From: Vibrio coralliilyticus ATCC BAA-450
GTDB lineage: Bacteria; Pseudomonadota; Gammaproteobacteria; Enterobacterales; Vibrionaceae
Direction: 5' to 3'
Length of the DNA stretch: 64,000 nt
Assembly (NCBI RefSeq): GCF_000176135.1
Contig: NZ_ACZN01000018.1
Location: 1 to 64,000, forward strand
Below the pieces are notes generated by a model. It did no database searches, was not told the origin of the DNA, and worked only from the letters and a program-made list of their open reading frames with translations. Shown piece by piece: positions 1-8,144 of this stretch (position 1 is its first letter; each line of letters starts with the position of its first letter). A program made the position numbers and the translations under genes.

Positions 1-31
1 ACGGCGTTGCCTGCCCATTAACGCGGCGTTA
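1..31 (+). repeat. attC site, 3' part only
   Basis: The right end of an attC cut by the window edge, ending in the GTTA core at 28-31. It matches the right ends of the sites at 338-458 and 8625-8745 (the 'cccattaacgcggcgtta' type). Confidence 0.9.
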
Positions 32-55
32 TATGCTTAATATGGATCTATTTAA

Positions 56-340
56 ATGGGACATAAAAAAGTAGTACTTGTTGCTAAGTCTAATTACAGT
101 CCTGATTCTGATGAATTTCTCCTCAAAATATTGACGGATGGTGCAAGGTTAATCTGTATTACAGGTGTAGACTGTAATACTTGGGAAGATGTAATAGACG
201 AATTGGCAGTTGGAGATGGTAGCCAAGTATTTGATGTCACCACTACATCTCATCCTAACGAGTCTGAATTGGAAGTTATCGAGTTTGCTCGCTCATTTCC
301 TTTGGTAGAGAATTCGGTTGTTAAAATTGTGCGCATATAA
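56..340 (+). CDS. Cassette protein of unknown function (94 aa)
   Basis: A soluble 94-residue protein with no signal peptide or membrane segment. It starts with a hydrophobic strand (VVLVAK, residues 6-11) and has a second strand around LICITGVD (32-39), which suggests a small alpha/beta fold. The stop codon is the TAA that opens the next attC, a normal cassette arrangement. No strong ribosome binding site precedes the ATG; GGA at 45-47 is the only candidate. I do not recognise the family. No promoter is visible, so expression probably depends on read-through. Confidence 0.75.
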   Translation: MGHKKVVLVAKSNYSPDSDEFLLKILTDGARLICITGVDCNTWEDVIDELAVGDGSQVFDVTTTSHPNESELEVIEFARSFPLVENSVVKIVRI

Positions 341-458
341 CCAAGCGTTCAATCGGACAGCCAACGCTTGACAGTTTTGGTTCACAGTTTGGCATTAGTG
401 TTTATATCACAATGGTTTAAGTTTGTGGCAGCGTTGTCTGCCCATTAACGCGGCGTTA
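338..458 (+). repeat. attC site (CCAAGCG type)
   Basis: Starts TAACCAAGCGTTC and ends GCGGCGTTA. Belongs to the same subfamily as 8625-8745 and the partial site at 1-31. Confidence 0.92.
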
Positions 459-475
459 TATATTCTAGGGCTTTT

Positions 476-751
476 ATGAAATTTAGAAACGATTATGGCG
501 TGTTTGTGTGCACGCATGTATTTGAGAAAACTAGACCAGTGCTCTTTTCTGTAAGAGATTTTGATGGAGACTGGCAGTTTCTGTGTGGTATTGACGGTTG
601 CGTCGAAAGCGGTCGCCCCCATCATATTGGTGTGGGGCACCTAGTGGCTGAGGATGCAACCATTAATGATTTGACGGCACTGGAACCAGGTACCTGTGCA
701 AGGCGTTCTGCTTTAGGTTCACAATGGGTGGTCGGTAAACTAGAAGAATGA
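476..751 (+). CDS. Cassette protein, possibly DUF2185/immunity-33-like (91 aa)
   Basis: A compact soluble protein. An N-terminal VCTHVFEKTRPVLF segment is followed by DGDWQFLCG (29-37), and the protein ends near QWVVGKLEE. The pattern of a conserved start, then W-x-FL-C/S-G, then a loop and a C-terminal helix recalls small DUF2185 (Imm33) proteins. That is only a remembered resemblance and needs a profile search. The start is the ATG at 476 just inside the cassette, and the stop lies five bases before the next attC. No toxin partner is adjacent, so an immunity role would have to be solitary. Confidence 0.7.
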   Translation: MKFRNDYGVFVCTHVFEKTRPVLFSVRDFDGDWQFLCGIDGCVESGRPHHIGVGHLVAEDATINDLTALEPGTCARRSALGSQWVVGKLEE

Positions 752-756
752 ATATA

Positions 757-847
757 TAACAAAGCATTTAAGAGTGATTCGCAACGCTTGGCGTTTTCGC
801 TTCGCTCAAATATAGCCAAACGTCGCTCACACCTTAATGCGGCGTTA
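757..847 (+). repeat. attC site, short 91-bp type
   Basis: Starts TAACAAAGCATTTAAGAG and ends GCGGCGTTA. It is one of five near-identical 91-bp sites (also at 2102, 4712, 6473 and 13141), with a 'tcgcttcgctcaa' central part. Confidence 0.94.
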
Positions 848-873
848 TATGCCAATACAGCTAGGAAGTAAAA

Positions 874-972
874 ATGAACTTTGTATATGAATTTCTATAT
901 GTGCTTTCATTATCCAAACGCACTCAATTAGCATTGATTCTTGGCGTCGTTTTTCACTTCAAGCCAATTTAG
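874..972 (+). pseudogene. Truncated cassette gene running into a truncated attC
   Basis: The ATG at 874 follows a good AGGAAG site (864-869). It opens a 32-codon hydrophobic reading frame (residues 1-28 include FVYEFLYVLSLS and LALILGVVF) that stops at 970-972, inside sequence matching the middle of other attC sites. The left half of the attC, including its TAAC start, is missing. A deletion appears to have joined the start of a membrane protein gene to the right half of its attC. A genuine 32-residue membrane peptide is possible but less likely. Confidence 0.55.
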
Positions 973-1034
973 TGTTTATTGCACAATGGCTTTAGCTAAG
1001 GTGGCGGCGTTGTTCACACCTTAATTTGGCGTTA
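952..1034 (+). repeat. attC site lacking its 5' half
   Basis: From about 952 the sequence matches the middle and right half of the attC at 7132-7254 (atttagtgtttat, then gcacaatg) and ends in GTTA at 1031-1034. The left arm is absent. Recombination needs both arms for folding, so this site is probably inactive, or works only if an alternative left arm has formed. Confidence 0.75.
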
Positions 1035-1051
1035 TAAATCATGGAGGTTTT

Positions 1052-1537
1052 GTGGAATTTATTGAAGAATTAGAAAAGCACCAAAAGCGCCGAGGTTATA
1101 ACTTTGGCAGCATAGAAAATTTTGAAGCATGGTGCGATGAAGTGCAGCCACTATTACACTTCAGCCAAAAGCACGAACGTGTATTTGAACAAGTTAAATC
1201 GGCTGCTTTAGTTACGTACAGGATAGGAAGCAAGCAAGACGCTGTTAACAACATTAATGAAGCGATAGGTATAGTTAATCAAGCTATTGTTTTTGGTAAA
1301 ACAATAAAAACAGCGAGCGAACTTGAAGCAGGTGTACAGCAAGAAAGCAGTGGTGTTGCTTATCCCGAGAAGGTAACTTTATTATGGTTGGTTAAACATG
1401 TGGAAGTGAAACACTGGCTAGGTGCAGCTGTTTTTATTATTGCGGTATTCACTGCTGGTATCAAAGTGGGAAATTCTGCTTTCTATCAAGATTACTTTCA
1501 AGCGCCATCAGCTATAGTCGAAACCAAAACGAATTGA
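1052..1537 (+). CDS. Cassette protein with one C-terminal membrane segment (161 aa)
   Basis: A GTG start at 1052 follows a strong GGAGG at 1043-1047. The first 110 residues are charged and helical (EFIEELEKHQKRRGY at the start). One hydrophobic segment (AAVFIIAVFTAGIKVG, about 129-144) is followed by a short polar tail, so this looks like a tail-anchored or single-pass membrane protein. Its family is not recognised. Cassettes of this size with one helix are common in integron arrays, and a sensor or effector role would be speculation. Confidence 0.8.
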   Translation: MEFIEELEKHQKRRGYNFGSIENFEAWCDEVQPLLHFSQKHERVFEQVKSAALVTYRIGSKQDAVNNINEAIGIVNQAIVFGKTIKTASELEAGVQQESSGVAYPEKVTLLWLVKHVEVKHWLGAAVFIIAVFTAGIKVGNSAFYQDYFQAPSAIVETKTN

Positions 1538-1541
1538 TTTA

Positions 1542-1661
1542 TAACAAACTGTTCAAGAGGGATTCGCAACGCGTGGCATTTTTATTATGCGTTGGTTTTA
1601 GTGATTAAGGTGGTATACGGCGGCTTTGGTATTGCGTTGCTCACCCCTTAACAGGGCGTTA
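1542..1661 (+). repeat. attC site (CAAACTG type, 120 bp)
   Basis: Starts TAACAAACTGTTCAAGAGG and ends ACAGGGCGTTA. It belongs to the same subfamily as 2786, 10249 and 10808, with a central 'tatgcgttg' and 'ggtattgcgttgctcacc'. Confidence 0.94.
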
Positions 1662-1690
1662 GTTGGTTCAGTACAGGGGACGAAAAAGTA

Positions 1691-2104
1691 ATGTATAAAC
1701 AAACGGAAGTTAACAAGATACTGATAGTCATCCTTTCTATTCTCAGTGCAATTATAGTTTTAACATCGAATCACATTGGCAGTATGCTCATAGCGTTGAC
1801 AGTTAATCTTGTAATCGGTGCATTGTTTTACTCGATGTCTGTTGAGGTAAGTGGTAATAAAGTGTGCTGGTATTTTGGTTTTGGCTTCCTTCGAAAGGAA
1901 GTCGAAGTTTCAAGTATTGTAGATATTTCGTCTTATGAAACGAAATGGTATCAAGGCATTGGAGTTCGTTTGCTAAAAGATGGCTGGTTATACAATGTCT
2001 CAATAGGTAAGGCTTTGAAATTAAAGATGTCTAATGGCAAAAATATTTACCTAGGGTGCAAAGGCGCTGAATGTCTTCAACATGCGTTGGAGTCCACCAA
2101 CTAA
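1691..2104 (+). CDS. Cassette membrane protein, possible PH-like fold (137 aa)
   Basis: Two adjacent hydrophobic helices lie near the N-terminus (ILIVILSILSAIIVLTS, about 10-26, and MLIALTVNLVIGALFYS, about 32-48). A C-terminal beta-rich domain follows. The pattern of two helices, then alternating strands with a final 'NGKNIYLGCKGAECLQHAL', resembles small bacterial PH-like membrane proteins that sense or stabilise membranes; this is inference. The stop codon overlaps the next attC. Confidence 0.75.
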   Translation: MYKQTEVNKILIVILSILSAIIVLTSNHIGSMLIALTVNLVIGALFYSMSVEVSGNKVCWYFGFGFLRKEVEVSSIVDISSYETKWYQGIGVRLLKDGWLYNVSIGKALKLKMSNGKNIYLGCKGAECLQHALESTN

Positions 2105-2192
2105 CAAAGCATTTAAGAGTGATTCGCAACGCTTGGCAGTTTCGCTTCGCTCAAGTATAGCCAAGCGCCGCTCACACCTTAATGCGGCGTTA
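2102..2192 (+). repeat. attC site, short 91-bp type
   Basis: Starts TAACAAAGCATTTAAGAG and ends GCGGCGTTA, almost identical to the site at 757-847. Confidence 0.94.
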
Positions 2193-2212
2193 TATGACTT
2201 AAGGAGGAAGCC

Positions 2213-2788
2213 ATGAGTGAGTGGGATTCGGTGGCAGATCTAGTCAACTTCAATTTGCAGATATCAGCCAATGACTTTGTCGCAGCTGTCCCCTTTGAAT
2301 CCAAGGTTTTGGACTTCGGGTGTGGATATGGGCGTATGACGAAGGAGATATTAGAACTTGGTTATCGTGAAGTCATTGGTATTGATTCATCAAAAGAGAT
2401 GGTGAATCGAGGCTTGAGTGAATGCCCAGAGCTTGATTTACGGCACCTATCAACCGAGGTTTTGCCTTTCTCAGATGGTGAATTTGATTCGATATTCTTG
2501 TGTGCTGTACTAACTTGTATTCCCGAACAAAGCTCTCGTAATAATGTGCTTAGAGAACTACATCGAGTGCTCAAACCTCAAGGTATTATTTACCTAGCTG
2601 AGTTTTGTTCAGACCAAAGCTTGCGTTTTGTCTCAGGTACAGGCGTATCGATGTGGCATAGTTCAAAAGCAGAGCTTGGAGGGTTACTAAAAGATTTTAA
2701 CATTGAGGGCTCTACGTTGGTCGACAATCCAACTATGTCGGGTCACGAAAGCAAGTCAAGCCATATCATCGCGCGAAAAGTCATATAA
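2213..2788 (+). CDS. Class I SAM-dependent methyltransferase (cassette)
   Basis: A clear Rossmann-type methyltransferase of 191 residues. Motif I is VLDFGCGYGRMTKEIL (about 32-47), the acidic end of strand 2 is VIGIDSSKEMV (about 55-65), and the motif after it runs through LPFSDGEFDSIFLCAVL (about 83-99). The section 'LRELHRVLKPQGIIYLAEF' (about 112-130) is typical of the family. The acceptor cannot be read from sequence. A strong AAGGAGG (2201-2207) precedes the ATG. It is a stand-alone cassette gene, so it probably acts on a small molecule or as a resistance or modification trait. Confidence 0.92.
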   Translation: MSEWDSVADLVNFNLQISANDFVAAVPFESKVLDFGCGYGRMTKEILELGYREVIGIDSSKEMVNRGLSECPELDLRHLSTEVLPFSDGEFDSIFLCAVLTCIPEQSSRNNVLRELHRVLKPQGIIYLAEFCSDQSLRFVSGTGVSMWHSSKAELGGLLKDFNIEGSTLVDNPTMSGHESKSSHIIARKVI

Positions 2789-2905
2789 CAAACTGCTCAA
2801 GAGGGATTCACAACGCGTGGCATTTTTACTATGCGTTGAATATAGTGATTAGGGTGGTGTGCGGTGGCTTCGGTATTGCGTTGCTCACCCCTTAGCAGGG
2901 CGTTA
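2786..2905 (+). repeat. attC site (CAAACTG type)
   Basis: Starts TAACAAACTGCTCAAGAGG and ends GCAGGGCGTTA. Confidence 0.93.
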
Positions 2906-2946
2906 TACAGCTCCAGCTTTTTGTATGCATATGGTTGTGTTAATAT

Positions 2947-4692
2947 TTGGAAAGTTATTGTTTTATAAGAGTTATAGTCAATGAAGATCGAAGCAACGAT
3001 AAAGAAGTTCAGGACATTTTCTCATCTGGTTATTTTCAAATTCCTCGATTTCAACGCCCTTACTCGTGGGGTAAAGATGAAGTGGAAAATTTTTGGTCTG
3101 ATATTATCGGTGATAAAACGGATAGCTACTTCATTGGTTCAATGGTTGTTTATCAAACTCGTAAACCGTACTTTGGAATCGTTGATGGTCAGCAACGATT
3201 GACCACAATAACGATTGTGTTGTCGGTAATTCGTGATGCTTTCTTAAAGTTGGGCGAAGAAAACCTAGCGAAAGGAATCCACAAGTTTATTGAAACTCCC
3301 AATAATGACTACGTTAACGAGTTTGTTCTTAACGCTGAAACCTCATTTCCATATTTACAGAATCATATACAATCATTTAACGATCTGAACTCCGAAATCA
3401 AAATCGATTGTGAAGTCGGTGTTGAAGAATCAAACCTAAAGTTTGCGTATGAACTACTGACAAAAAAACTCGAACAACATATACCTTTTACTCAAGTGGA
3501 AAACCCTCAACTTGAGTTTTTTGCGCATGAAGACCCAGTCCTTAAACTAAAGGAGTTAAGAGATAAGTTTTTGTCACTTAAATTAGTATTTATTCAGTTA
3601 GACAACGAAGACGATGCATACCTAATTTTCGAGACACTCAATGCGCGTGGTCGAGATTTGAAGACTTCCGATCTTGTAAAAAACCTGATTTTAAAAACTA
3701 TCAAAAATACTCATTCTACACTGGACAGTCCAAAAGAGGCATGGAATCTATTAGTTAAGCGCTTTGATGATATCTCAGACAACAGCGTTATTGATACTTT
3801 CTTACTTCATTACTGGATTTCTAAGCACGAATATACAACAGATAAGAAACTGTTCTCACTAATAAAAGAGCACATAACTAAGGACTCAAACAACGCTAAA
3901 TCGTTGTTAAAAGATTTGAGTGAAAGCGCAGTAAGCTATTCTAAGATGTTAAGTCCTGAGAGCTCTGATTGGACAAGAGAACAATATGACGTACAGCTCT
4001 CTTTAACGGCATTGAATAGTTTTAAGGTAAAACAGCAGTCGTCTTTCGTATTGTCTCTGCTAGTTGCCTACTTTGATAGCAGAGTGTCACTTAAACAATT
4101 AAAAACTACTTTAAAGAAAATCGAGCATTTTCATTTTGTTTTCAATGCTATCACTCAACAGAGGTCTTCGGGGAGTATCGCTACAATGTACTCTCAACAC
4201 TCAATTGAATTATCGTTAGCTCAAGATAACGACTCTGTGCAGAAAGTGTTGGCAAGCATCACTAGAAAGCTTAGTGAAAAGCTTCCTTCATACAGTGAGT
4301 TTGAAGTTAAATTTTTAGACTTGAATTACTTATCAAATAGAACCAAATCGAAGAATATTATCAAGTATTCGCTATGTAAACTTTTAGGTAGCCAAGCCAA
4401 TGGCTTGGATATTAACCATTCAAATTTAACGATAGAGCATCTAATTCCTGAATCTAGGTCTAAACAAGGTGTTAGCCCAGAAATCATTGGTAGCATCGGA
4501 AACTTACTCTTAACAGATGCTAGTACAAATGGTCATAAGCTCAAAGATAAAGGCACAAGCGACAAAATAGCGTTGCTTGAAGCGGCAGGTTATCCTTTAG
4601 ACGTGAACTTCATTGAGTCTCGTGAATGGGGTAAGCCGGAGGTAGACAAGCGAGCTAAAGAGATCGCAGAATTTGTATATACGAAAATTTAA
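2947..4692 (+). CDS. GmrSD-like DUF262/DUF1524 nuclease (cassette), start probably frameshifted
   Basis: Carries the DUF262 signature IPRFQRPYSW (32-41) and VDGQQRLTTI (79-88; the D-G-Q-Q-R box binds and hydrolyses nucleotide in the GmrS part). The C-terminal DUF1524 HNH-like domain holds EHLIPE (497-502) and IGNLLLTDASTN. Family members include type IV restriction enzymes and phage defence nucleases. The open frame can start only at TTG 2947, with no ribosome site. An ATG at 2981 opens MKIEA, then leaves the frame at AA 2995-2996; one extra A would give MKIEANDKEVQDIF, which looks like the family N-terminus. So a one-base deletion, real or artefactual, probably sits there. Unusually long for a cassette gene, it is the best defence candidate in the array. 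Confidence 0.88.
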   Translation: MESYCFIRVIVNEDRSNDKEVQDIFSSGYFQIPRFQRPYSWGKDEVENFWSDIIGDKTDSYFIGSMVVYQTRKPYFGIVDGQQRLTTITIVLSVIRDAFLKLGEENLAKGIHKFIETPNNDYVNEFVLNAETSFPYLQNHIQSFNDLNSEIKIDCEVGVEESNLKFAYELLTKKLEQHIPFTQVENPQLEFFAHEDPVLKLKELRDKFLSLKLVFIQLDNEDDAYLIFETLNARGRDLKTSDLVKNLILKTIKNTHSTLDSPKEAWNLLVKRFDDISDNSVIDTFLLHYWISKHEYTTDKKLFSLIKEHITKDSNNAKSLLKDLSESAVSYSKMLSPESSDWTREQYDVQLSLTALNSFKVKQQSSFVLSLLVAYFDSRVSLKQLKTTLKKIEHFHFVFNAITQQRSSGSIATMYSQHSIELSLAQDNDSVQKVLASITRKLSEKLPSYSEFEVKFLDLNYLSNRTKSKNIIKYSLCKLLGSQANGLDINHSNLTIEHLIPESRSKQGVSPEIIGSIGNLLLTDASTNGHKLKDKGTSDKIALLEAAGYPLDVNFIESREWGKPEVDKRAKEIAEFVYTKI

Positions 4693-4711
4693 CCACACAA
4701 AACCCGCTGTA

Positions 4712-4802
4712 TAACAAAGCATTTAAGAGTGATTCGCAACGCTTGGCAGTTTCGCTTCGCTCAAGTGTAGCCAAGCGTCGCTCACACCTTAATGCGGCGT
4801 TA
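4712..4802 (+). repeat. attC site, short 91-bp type
   Basis: Starts TAACAAAGCATTTAAGAG and ends GCGGCGTTA. Confidence 0.94.
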
Positions 4803-4821
4803 GGTGTTTATCGAGGAAAAC

Positions 4822-5247
4822 ATGATTCCTGAGTACTACAACAACGAAGATGAAATTAGATCAGAATTCCATAAAGAGTTCATTTCCCTGTGGAGAGGTT
4901 GGCTTGGGAGAGATGAGTTTTACAAGTTAGATGAAGTGACTGAAATTGAGTGGTCTCGCTTTAATCACCTTCTGAAATTGCTTCATTGCCAGTATGAAAT
5001 GTATGTTGTCAATTGGGATAGCAGAGAGGCAAAATTAGTCGACAACATTGATAATTTATTGCCTACTTATGAAGAAGCAATGAACAGAGGAAGTGCCAAC
5101 TTTTCTCAATTTATAATTCCTGAATTGAATGCTGTACTGACGGAAGAGTGTGATTATACGTTTATTTTTTGGCACATAAATAATGGTTCAAGGGAAAAGC
5201 TTGAACCATGGATACGGACAGCAAAACTATTTAATTTCAGAGACTAA
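4822..5247 (+). CDS. Cassette protein of unknown function (141 aa)
   Basis: A soluble acidic protein with aromatic clusters (FISLWRGWLGRDEFY near the N-terminus, EPWIRTAKLFNFRD at the end). I chose the ATG at 4822 because GAGGA (4813-4817) precedes it at good spacing. An in-frame GTG at 4804 would lie almost on the attC core and lacks a site. No domain recognised. Confidence 0.72.
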   Translation: MIPEYYNNEDEIRSEFHKEFISLWRGWLGRDEFYKLDEVTEIEWSRFNHLLKLLHCQYEMYVVNWDSREAKLVDNIDNLLPTYEEAMNRGSANFSQFIIPELNAVLTEECDYTFIFWHINNGSREKLEPWIRTAKLFNFRD

Positions 5248-5252
5248 GCACC

Positions 5253-5373
5253 TAACAAGTTGTTCAACAGGGACTCCTAACGCTTGACCACTTTCATAAA
5301 AATGAGCTTCAGTGTTTAGGGCGATAATTTTAGGTTGGGTGGCACAGCGTTGTCACCCGTTAACAAGGCGTTA
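5253..5373 (+). repeat. attC site (divergent long type)
   Basis: Starts TAACAAGTTGTTCAACAGGG and ends ACAAGGCGTTA. The 'GTTAACAAGG' right end differs from the commoner types and resembles the VCR-like sites at 5873 and 11366. Confidence 0.9.
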
Positions 5374-5416
5374 TGTGACTTTACCAATCATCAGAATTAT
5401 TAATAAGAGTTAAGTT

Positions 5417-5875
5417 ATGGGAATAGAGGTTTTCATTAAACTAGCGGCATCGCTCGCAGGTTTAATTATGGCAATAACAAAGTTTAAAGAGGTTCAACAA
5501 AATCCTCATAAAGAACTTATGGATCATATTAGAGTCCAAGAGCAACTTTCAGAAACCTCGAAACACTACAGTAATGTCTCTGCTCGAATTGATAGGTTAC
5601 TTTCGAGGTTGTACCCAGATCCTAAGGTTGATGTTGCGGAAATATCGAATGAAGATAGCACACCCGTTAAACGAGACTGGAAACTAGTAAAAGAAATGTT
5701 GTTCATGTCAGTTATATCATTTGTGCTATTTTCTTGGTGGACTTTTTGGATATTAACAACAAAATTCTCACTATGGGTTTTACTTACGGGTCTGATGGCT
5801 TTAACTAGTTTTGCCTTGTTTAAGGCTGCCATAGAAGCATGCCTCGCAGAGATAAATAGAAAGAGCGTCACATAA
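5417..5875 (+). CDS. Cassette membrane protein (152 aa)
   Basis: A short N-terminal hydrophobic stretch (FIKLAASLAGLIMAI, about 6-20) is followed by a polar helical middle and then two close membrane helices (MLFMSVISFVLFSWWTFWIL, about 94-113, and LWVLLTGLMALTSFALF, about 119-135). The middle is rich in charged residues, with EQLSETSKHYSNV around 42-54. The TAA stop opens the next attC. Function not recognised; its topology with a cytosolic helical domain is like several integron membrane cassettes. Confidence 0.78.
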   Translation: MGIEVFIKLAASLAGLIMAITKFKEVQQNPHKELMDHIRVQEQLSETSKHYSNVSARIDRLLSRLYPDPKVDVAEISNEDSTPVKRDWKLVKEMLFMSVISFVLFSWWTFWILTTKFSLWVLLTGLMALTSFALFKAAIEACLAEINRKSVT

Positions 5876-5988
5876 CAAATTGCTTAAGAGTGACGGCTAA
5901 CCTTTGGCATTTTTGGTTCGGTTGAGTTTTGGGATTACGGTGGCTTTGCTCAGGTTTTGTGGTTTAGCCGCACCTTAGCAAGGCGTTA
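5873..5988 (+). repeat. attC site (divergent type)
   Basis: Starts TAACAAATTGCTTAAGAGTG and ends GCAAGGCGTTA. The arms contain CTAACC/GGTTTAG instead of the usual CAACGC/GCGTTG. Confidence 0.9.
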
Positions 5989-6033
5989 GTTGCATCTAAA
6001 TTCGAATACGTAAGGATATTGGTAATATATAAA

Positions 6034-6453
6034 ATGTGGAAAAAAGTTTATCTGTTAGTTATCCATATATTAGCTGTTATCGGACTTTCAACTGTTTATT
6101 TGTCTGTATCTGCTAGTCTAGGAGTCAGCAAGCAACGCACGGTTGTTGAGCGTCCAGACGGGTGCTTAACAGGAGAAAGCGATAAAGTATTTAGCCCAGA
6201 GGGAAAGAGGGCAATCCATGCGCAGTTCTCCCAGTGTCCAGACAGTGACAATATAATGAAAGTGTGGCTTCAGCCGGACGTAATTGTGACTAAGTATGAA
6301 CTTATCTATGAGTCCGTGTATAACTCCGATGAAGTCATTGATATTTCATGGCGTAATGAGCGGGACATTGTCATCGGTATACCGAATACAGTATATCCTT
6401 CATCAATCGTATCAAACCAAAGTGGTGTGGAAGTATACGTTGAGAACAAATAG
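6034..6453 (+). CDS. Cassette protein with N-terminal signal/anchor (139 aa)
   Basis: A hydrophobic N-terminus (VYLLVIHILAVIGLSTVYLSVSA, about 5-27) is followed by an exported-looking domain with two cysteines (CLTGES, then FSQCPDS) and a beta-rich end. The ATG at 6034 was preferred over the in-frame TTG at 6019, because TAAGGA (6011-6016) is too close to the TTG. Its spacing to 6034 is long, so the start is uncertain. Probably a membrane-anchored periplasmic protein; family not recognised. Confidence 0.72.
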   Translation: MWKKVYLLVIHILAVIGLSTVYLSVSASLGVSKQRTVVERPDGCLTGESDKVFSPEGKRAIHAQFSQCPDSDNIMKVWLQPDVIVTKYELIYESVYNSDEVIDISWRNERDIVIGIPNTVYPSSIVSNQSGVEVYVENK

Positions 6454-6472
6454 CAGTTGGTAAAATTGCAAC

Positions 6473-6563
6473 TAACAAAGCATTTAAGAGTGATTCGCAA
6501 CGCTTGGCAGTTTCGCTTCGCTCAAGTATAGCCAAACGTCGCTCACACCTTAATGCGGCGTTA
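6473..6563 (+). repeat. attC site, short 91-bp type
   Basis: Starts TAACAAAGCATTTAAGAG and ends GCGGCGTTA. Confidence 0.94.
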
Positions 6564-6585
6564 TGAAGCAAGGCGGATAAACATT

Positions 6586-7134
6586 ATGAGTCCTTCAATA
6601 AAAACGATATTAAAAGAGCTGTTTATAATAAGCTTTACGGCGGTATTAACAGCATACGTGACAGTCGTATGGTTTGGCTATGATATTGAAAGTAAAAAGT
6701 CTGAGCTTGAAATAGAGCGTACATTGTTTAACAACCAAGTTAAAATAGTGAGTGAATTGGCTGAAAAAGCAGGTGTATTGCACTATTCTGCCGCTCAATA
6801 TCGACAATACGACTTACTTGTAAGTGAATTTGGGTTATCAAAAGCAGCAGTGGAAGCCGCCAATGCAATGCAAGCAACTAAGCTAACTCAAGAGCAAATA
6901 GTTACAGTTCAGTCTGACTTTATAAAAATACTCTTTAAATCAAAGCCTTTTATTTCAGATGAAATTTTTACCTCGTTTTCAATGTATGGGATCGCAATTA
7001 ATGAGTTTATTCATCTTGCTAATCCAGATAGTCATACACTTAAGCAAGACTATGAACGTGCTGGAGAGTACTACGTTGAGGGCGTCGAACTTATTCGGAA
7101 AAAATATGAGGTCTCGTCAGAAAAAGCTTCATAA
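6586..7134 (+). CDS. Cassette protein with N-terminal membrane anchor (182 aa)
   Basis: One N-terminal membrane helix (LFIISFTAVLTAYVTVVWFG, about 12-31) is followed by a long helical cytoplasmic or periplasmic domain (about 32-182) rich in E, K and Q, with a possible coiled coil at ESKKSELEIERTLFNNQVK. The ATG at 6586 has AAGGCGG (6569-6575) upstream. A longer frame from 6553 would start inside the attC and was rejected. Family not recognised; single-pass proteins with a helical domain of this size are frequent in integron arrays. Confidence 0.78.
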   Translation: MSPSIKTILKELFIISFTAVLTAYVTVVWFGYDIESKKSELEIERTLFNNQVKIVSELAEKAGVLHYSAAQYRQYDLLVSEFGLSKAAVEAANAMQATKLTQEQIVTVQSDFIKILFKSKPFISDEIFTSFSMYGIAINEFIHLANPDSHTLKQDYERAGEYYVEGVELIRKKYEVSSEKAS

Positions 7135-7254
7135 CAAGCAATTTAAGAGGGATTCACAACGCTCGGCATTTTTGCTTCTACTTCAAATTTAGTGTTTATG
7201 GCACAATGCTTTAGGTGTGGGTGGTAGCGTTGTTCACCCCTTAATTGGGCGTTA
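7132..7254 (+). repeat. attC site (ATTTAGTG type)
   Basis: Starts TAACAAGCAATTTAAGAGGG and ends TTGGGCGTTA. The centre 'atttagtgtttatggcacaatg' is shared with the sites at 955, 9659 and 12129. Confidence 0.93.
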
Positions 7255-7270
7255 AGCGTATGGAGAAATA

Positions 7271-8137
7271 ATGAGCATATTTAGAACAGATATAAAAGTT
7301 GAAGATCCTTCATACGAAAATCTTCGTGATGGTACAAATCCGGCTGAAATTGCAGGGAAAGAATTAACAGAAGCACTATGGGAACAGTTTCAACCCTTTA
7401 GTGATGTGAACTTTTCAGAAGAACTTGCAATCGACTTTGATGCAAGGTTTTGGGAAATGGATTTAACAGTCGAATTATTAAAACAAGGTTTAGATGTTTC
7501 GTGTCCGAAACCAGGACCTGACGTCTGTGTAACAGACAAAGGGCAACGCCTGTGGTTTGAGGCAATTTGCCCCAAAGCAGGAAGCGGTGCCGACGAAGTT
7601 CCGTCTCCAATGGTCGGTGGTATAACTAAAGTCCCAGAAGATCAAATTAAACTGCGTTACACTTCAGCTATCCAAGAAAAGTTTACTAAGTACGCAAAGT
7701 ATTGTGCAAAAGGTACTATCGGAAAAGATGAACCATATGTAATCGCTATCAATTCTTGCCAAATTCCAAGTGCAAGAGCGGATTTTCAACCTCCAAGAAT
7801 AGTACGAACAGTTTTTCCGATTGGTGGTGAGGTGTTAAAAGTGAACAGAGGCACTGGGGAGACAACTATTAGCTTTGAATTCTCTGCCACAGTACAAAAA
7901 GCATCCGGTACCGAGATCGACATTCAGTATTTCATTGACCCGAAATATTCAGGGATTAGTGGTATCTTGTTTTCATATTCAGATTGTTGCAACCGTCCAG
8001 CATCTCAAAATGATTGGGTTTTTATTCATAACCCTCTCGCTAGCAACCCAGTAGAACATGGTTTGGTTTCATGTGCTTTGGAGTATATTGCAACAGAATC
8101 GGGTGAAGACACGTATGAATTGGTGCGTGTTGCATAA
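7271..8137 (+). CDS. Cassette protein, possible PD-(D/E)XK nuclease (288 aa)
   Basis: No signal or membrane segment. Residues 61-100 read as a possible restriction-endonuclease-like core: a helix with DARFWEMDLTVELLKQG, then KPGPDVCVTD (about 80-89; the P-D of the motif) and LWFEAI (about 95-100; the E of D/E-x-K, although the usual Lys is not obvious). The rest is mixed alpha/beta with several cysteines (YSDCCNRP near 240). The nuclease idea is inference from motif spacing; a structure search would decide. The ATG at 7271 has GGAGA (7261-7265). A large soluble cassette protein like this fits a phage defence or modification role. Confidence 0.78.
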   Translation: MSIFRTDIKVEDPSYENLRDGTNPAEIAGKELTEALWEQFQPFSDVNFSEELAIDFDARFWEMDLTVELLKQGLDVSCPKPGPDVCVTDKGQRLWFEAICPKAGSGADEVPSPMVGGITKVPEDQIKLRYTSAIQEKFTKYAKYCAKGTIGKDEPYVIAINSCQIPSARADFQPPRIVRTVFPIGGEVLKVNRGTGETTISFEFSATVQKASGTEIDIQYFIDPKYSGISGILFSYSDCCNRPASQNDWVFIHNPLASNPVEHGLVSCALEYIATESGEDTYELVRVA

Positions 8138-8144
8138 ATACGCT

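Noticed and set aside
6553..6585. Upstream extension of the 6586 gene
   Set aside because: It would start in the attC core; a good ribosome site supports 6586.
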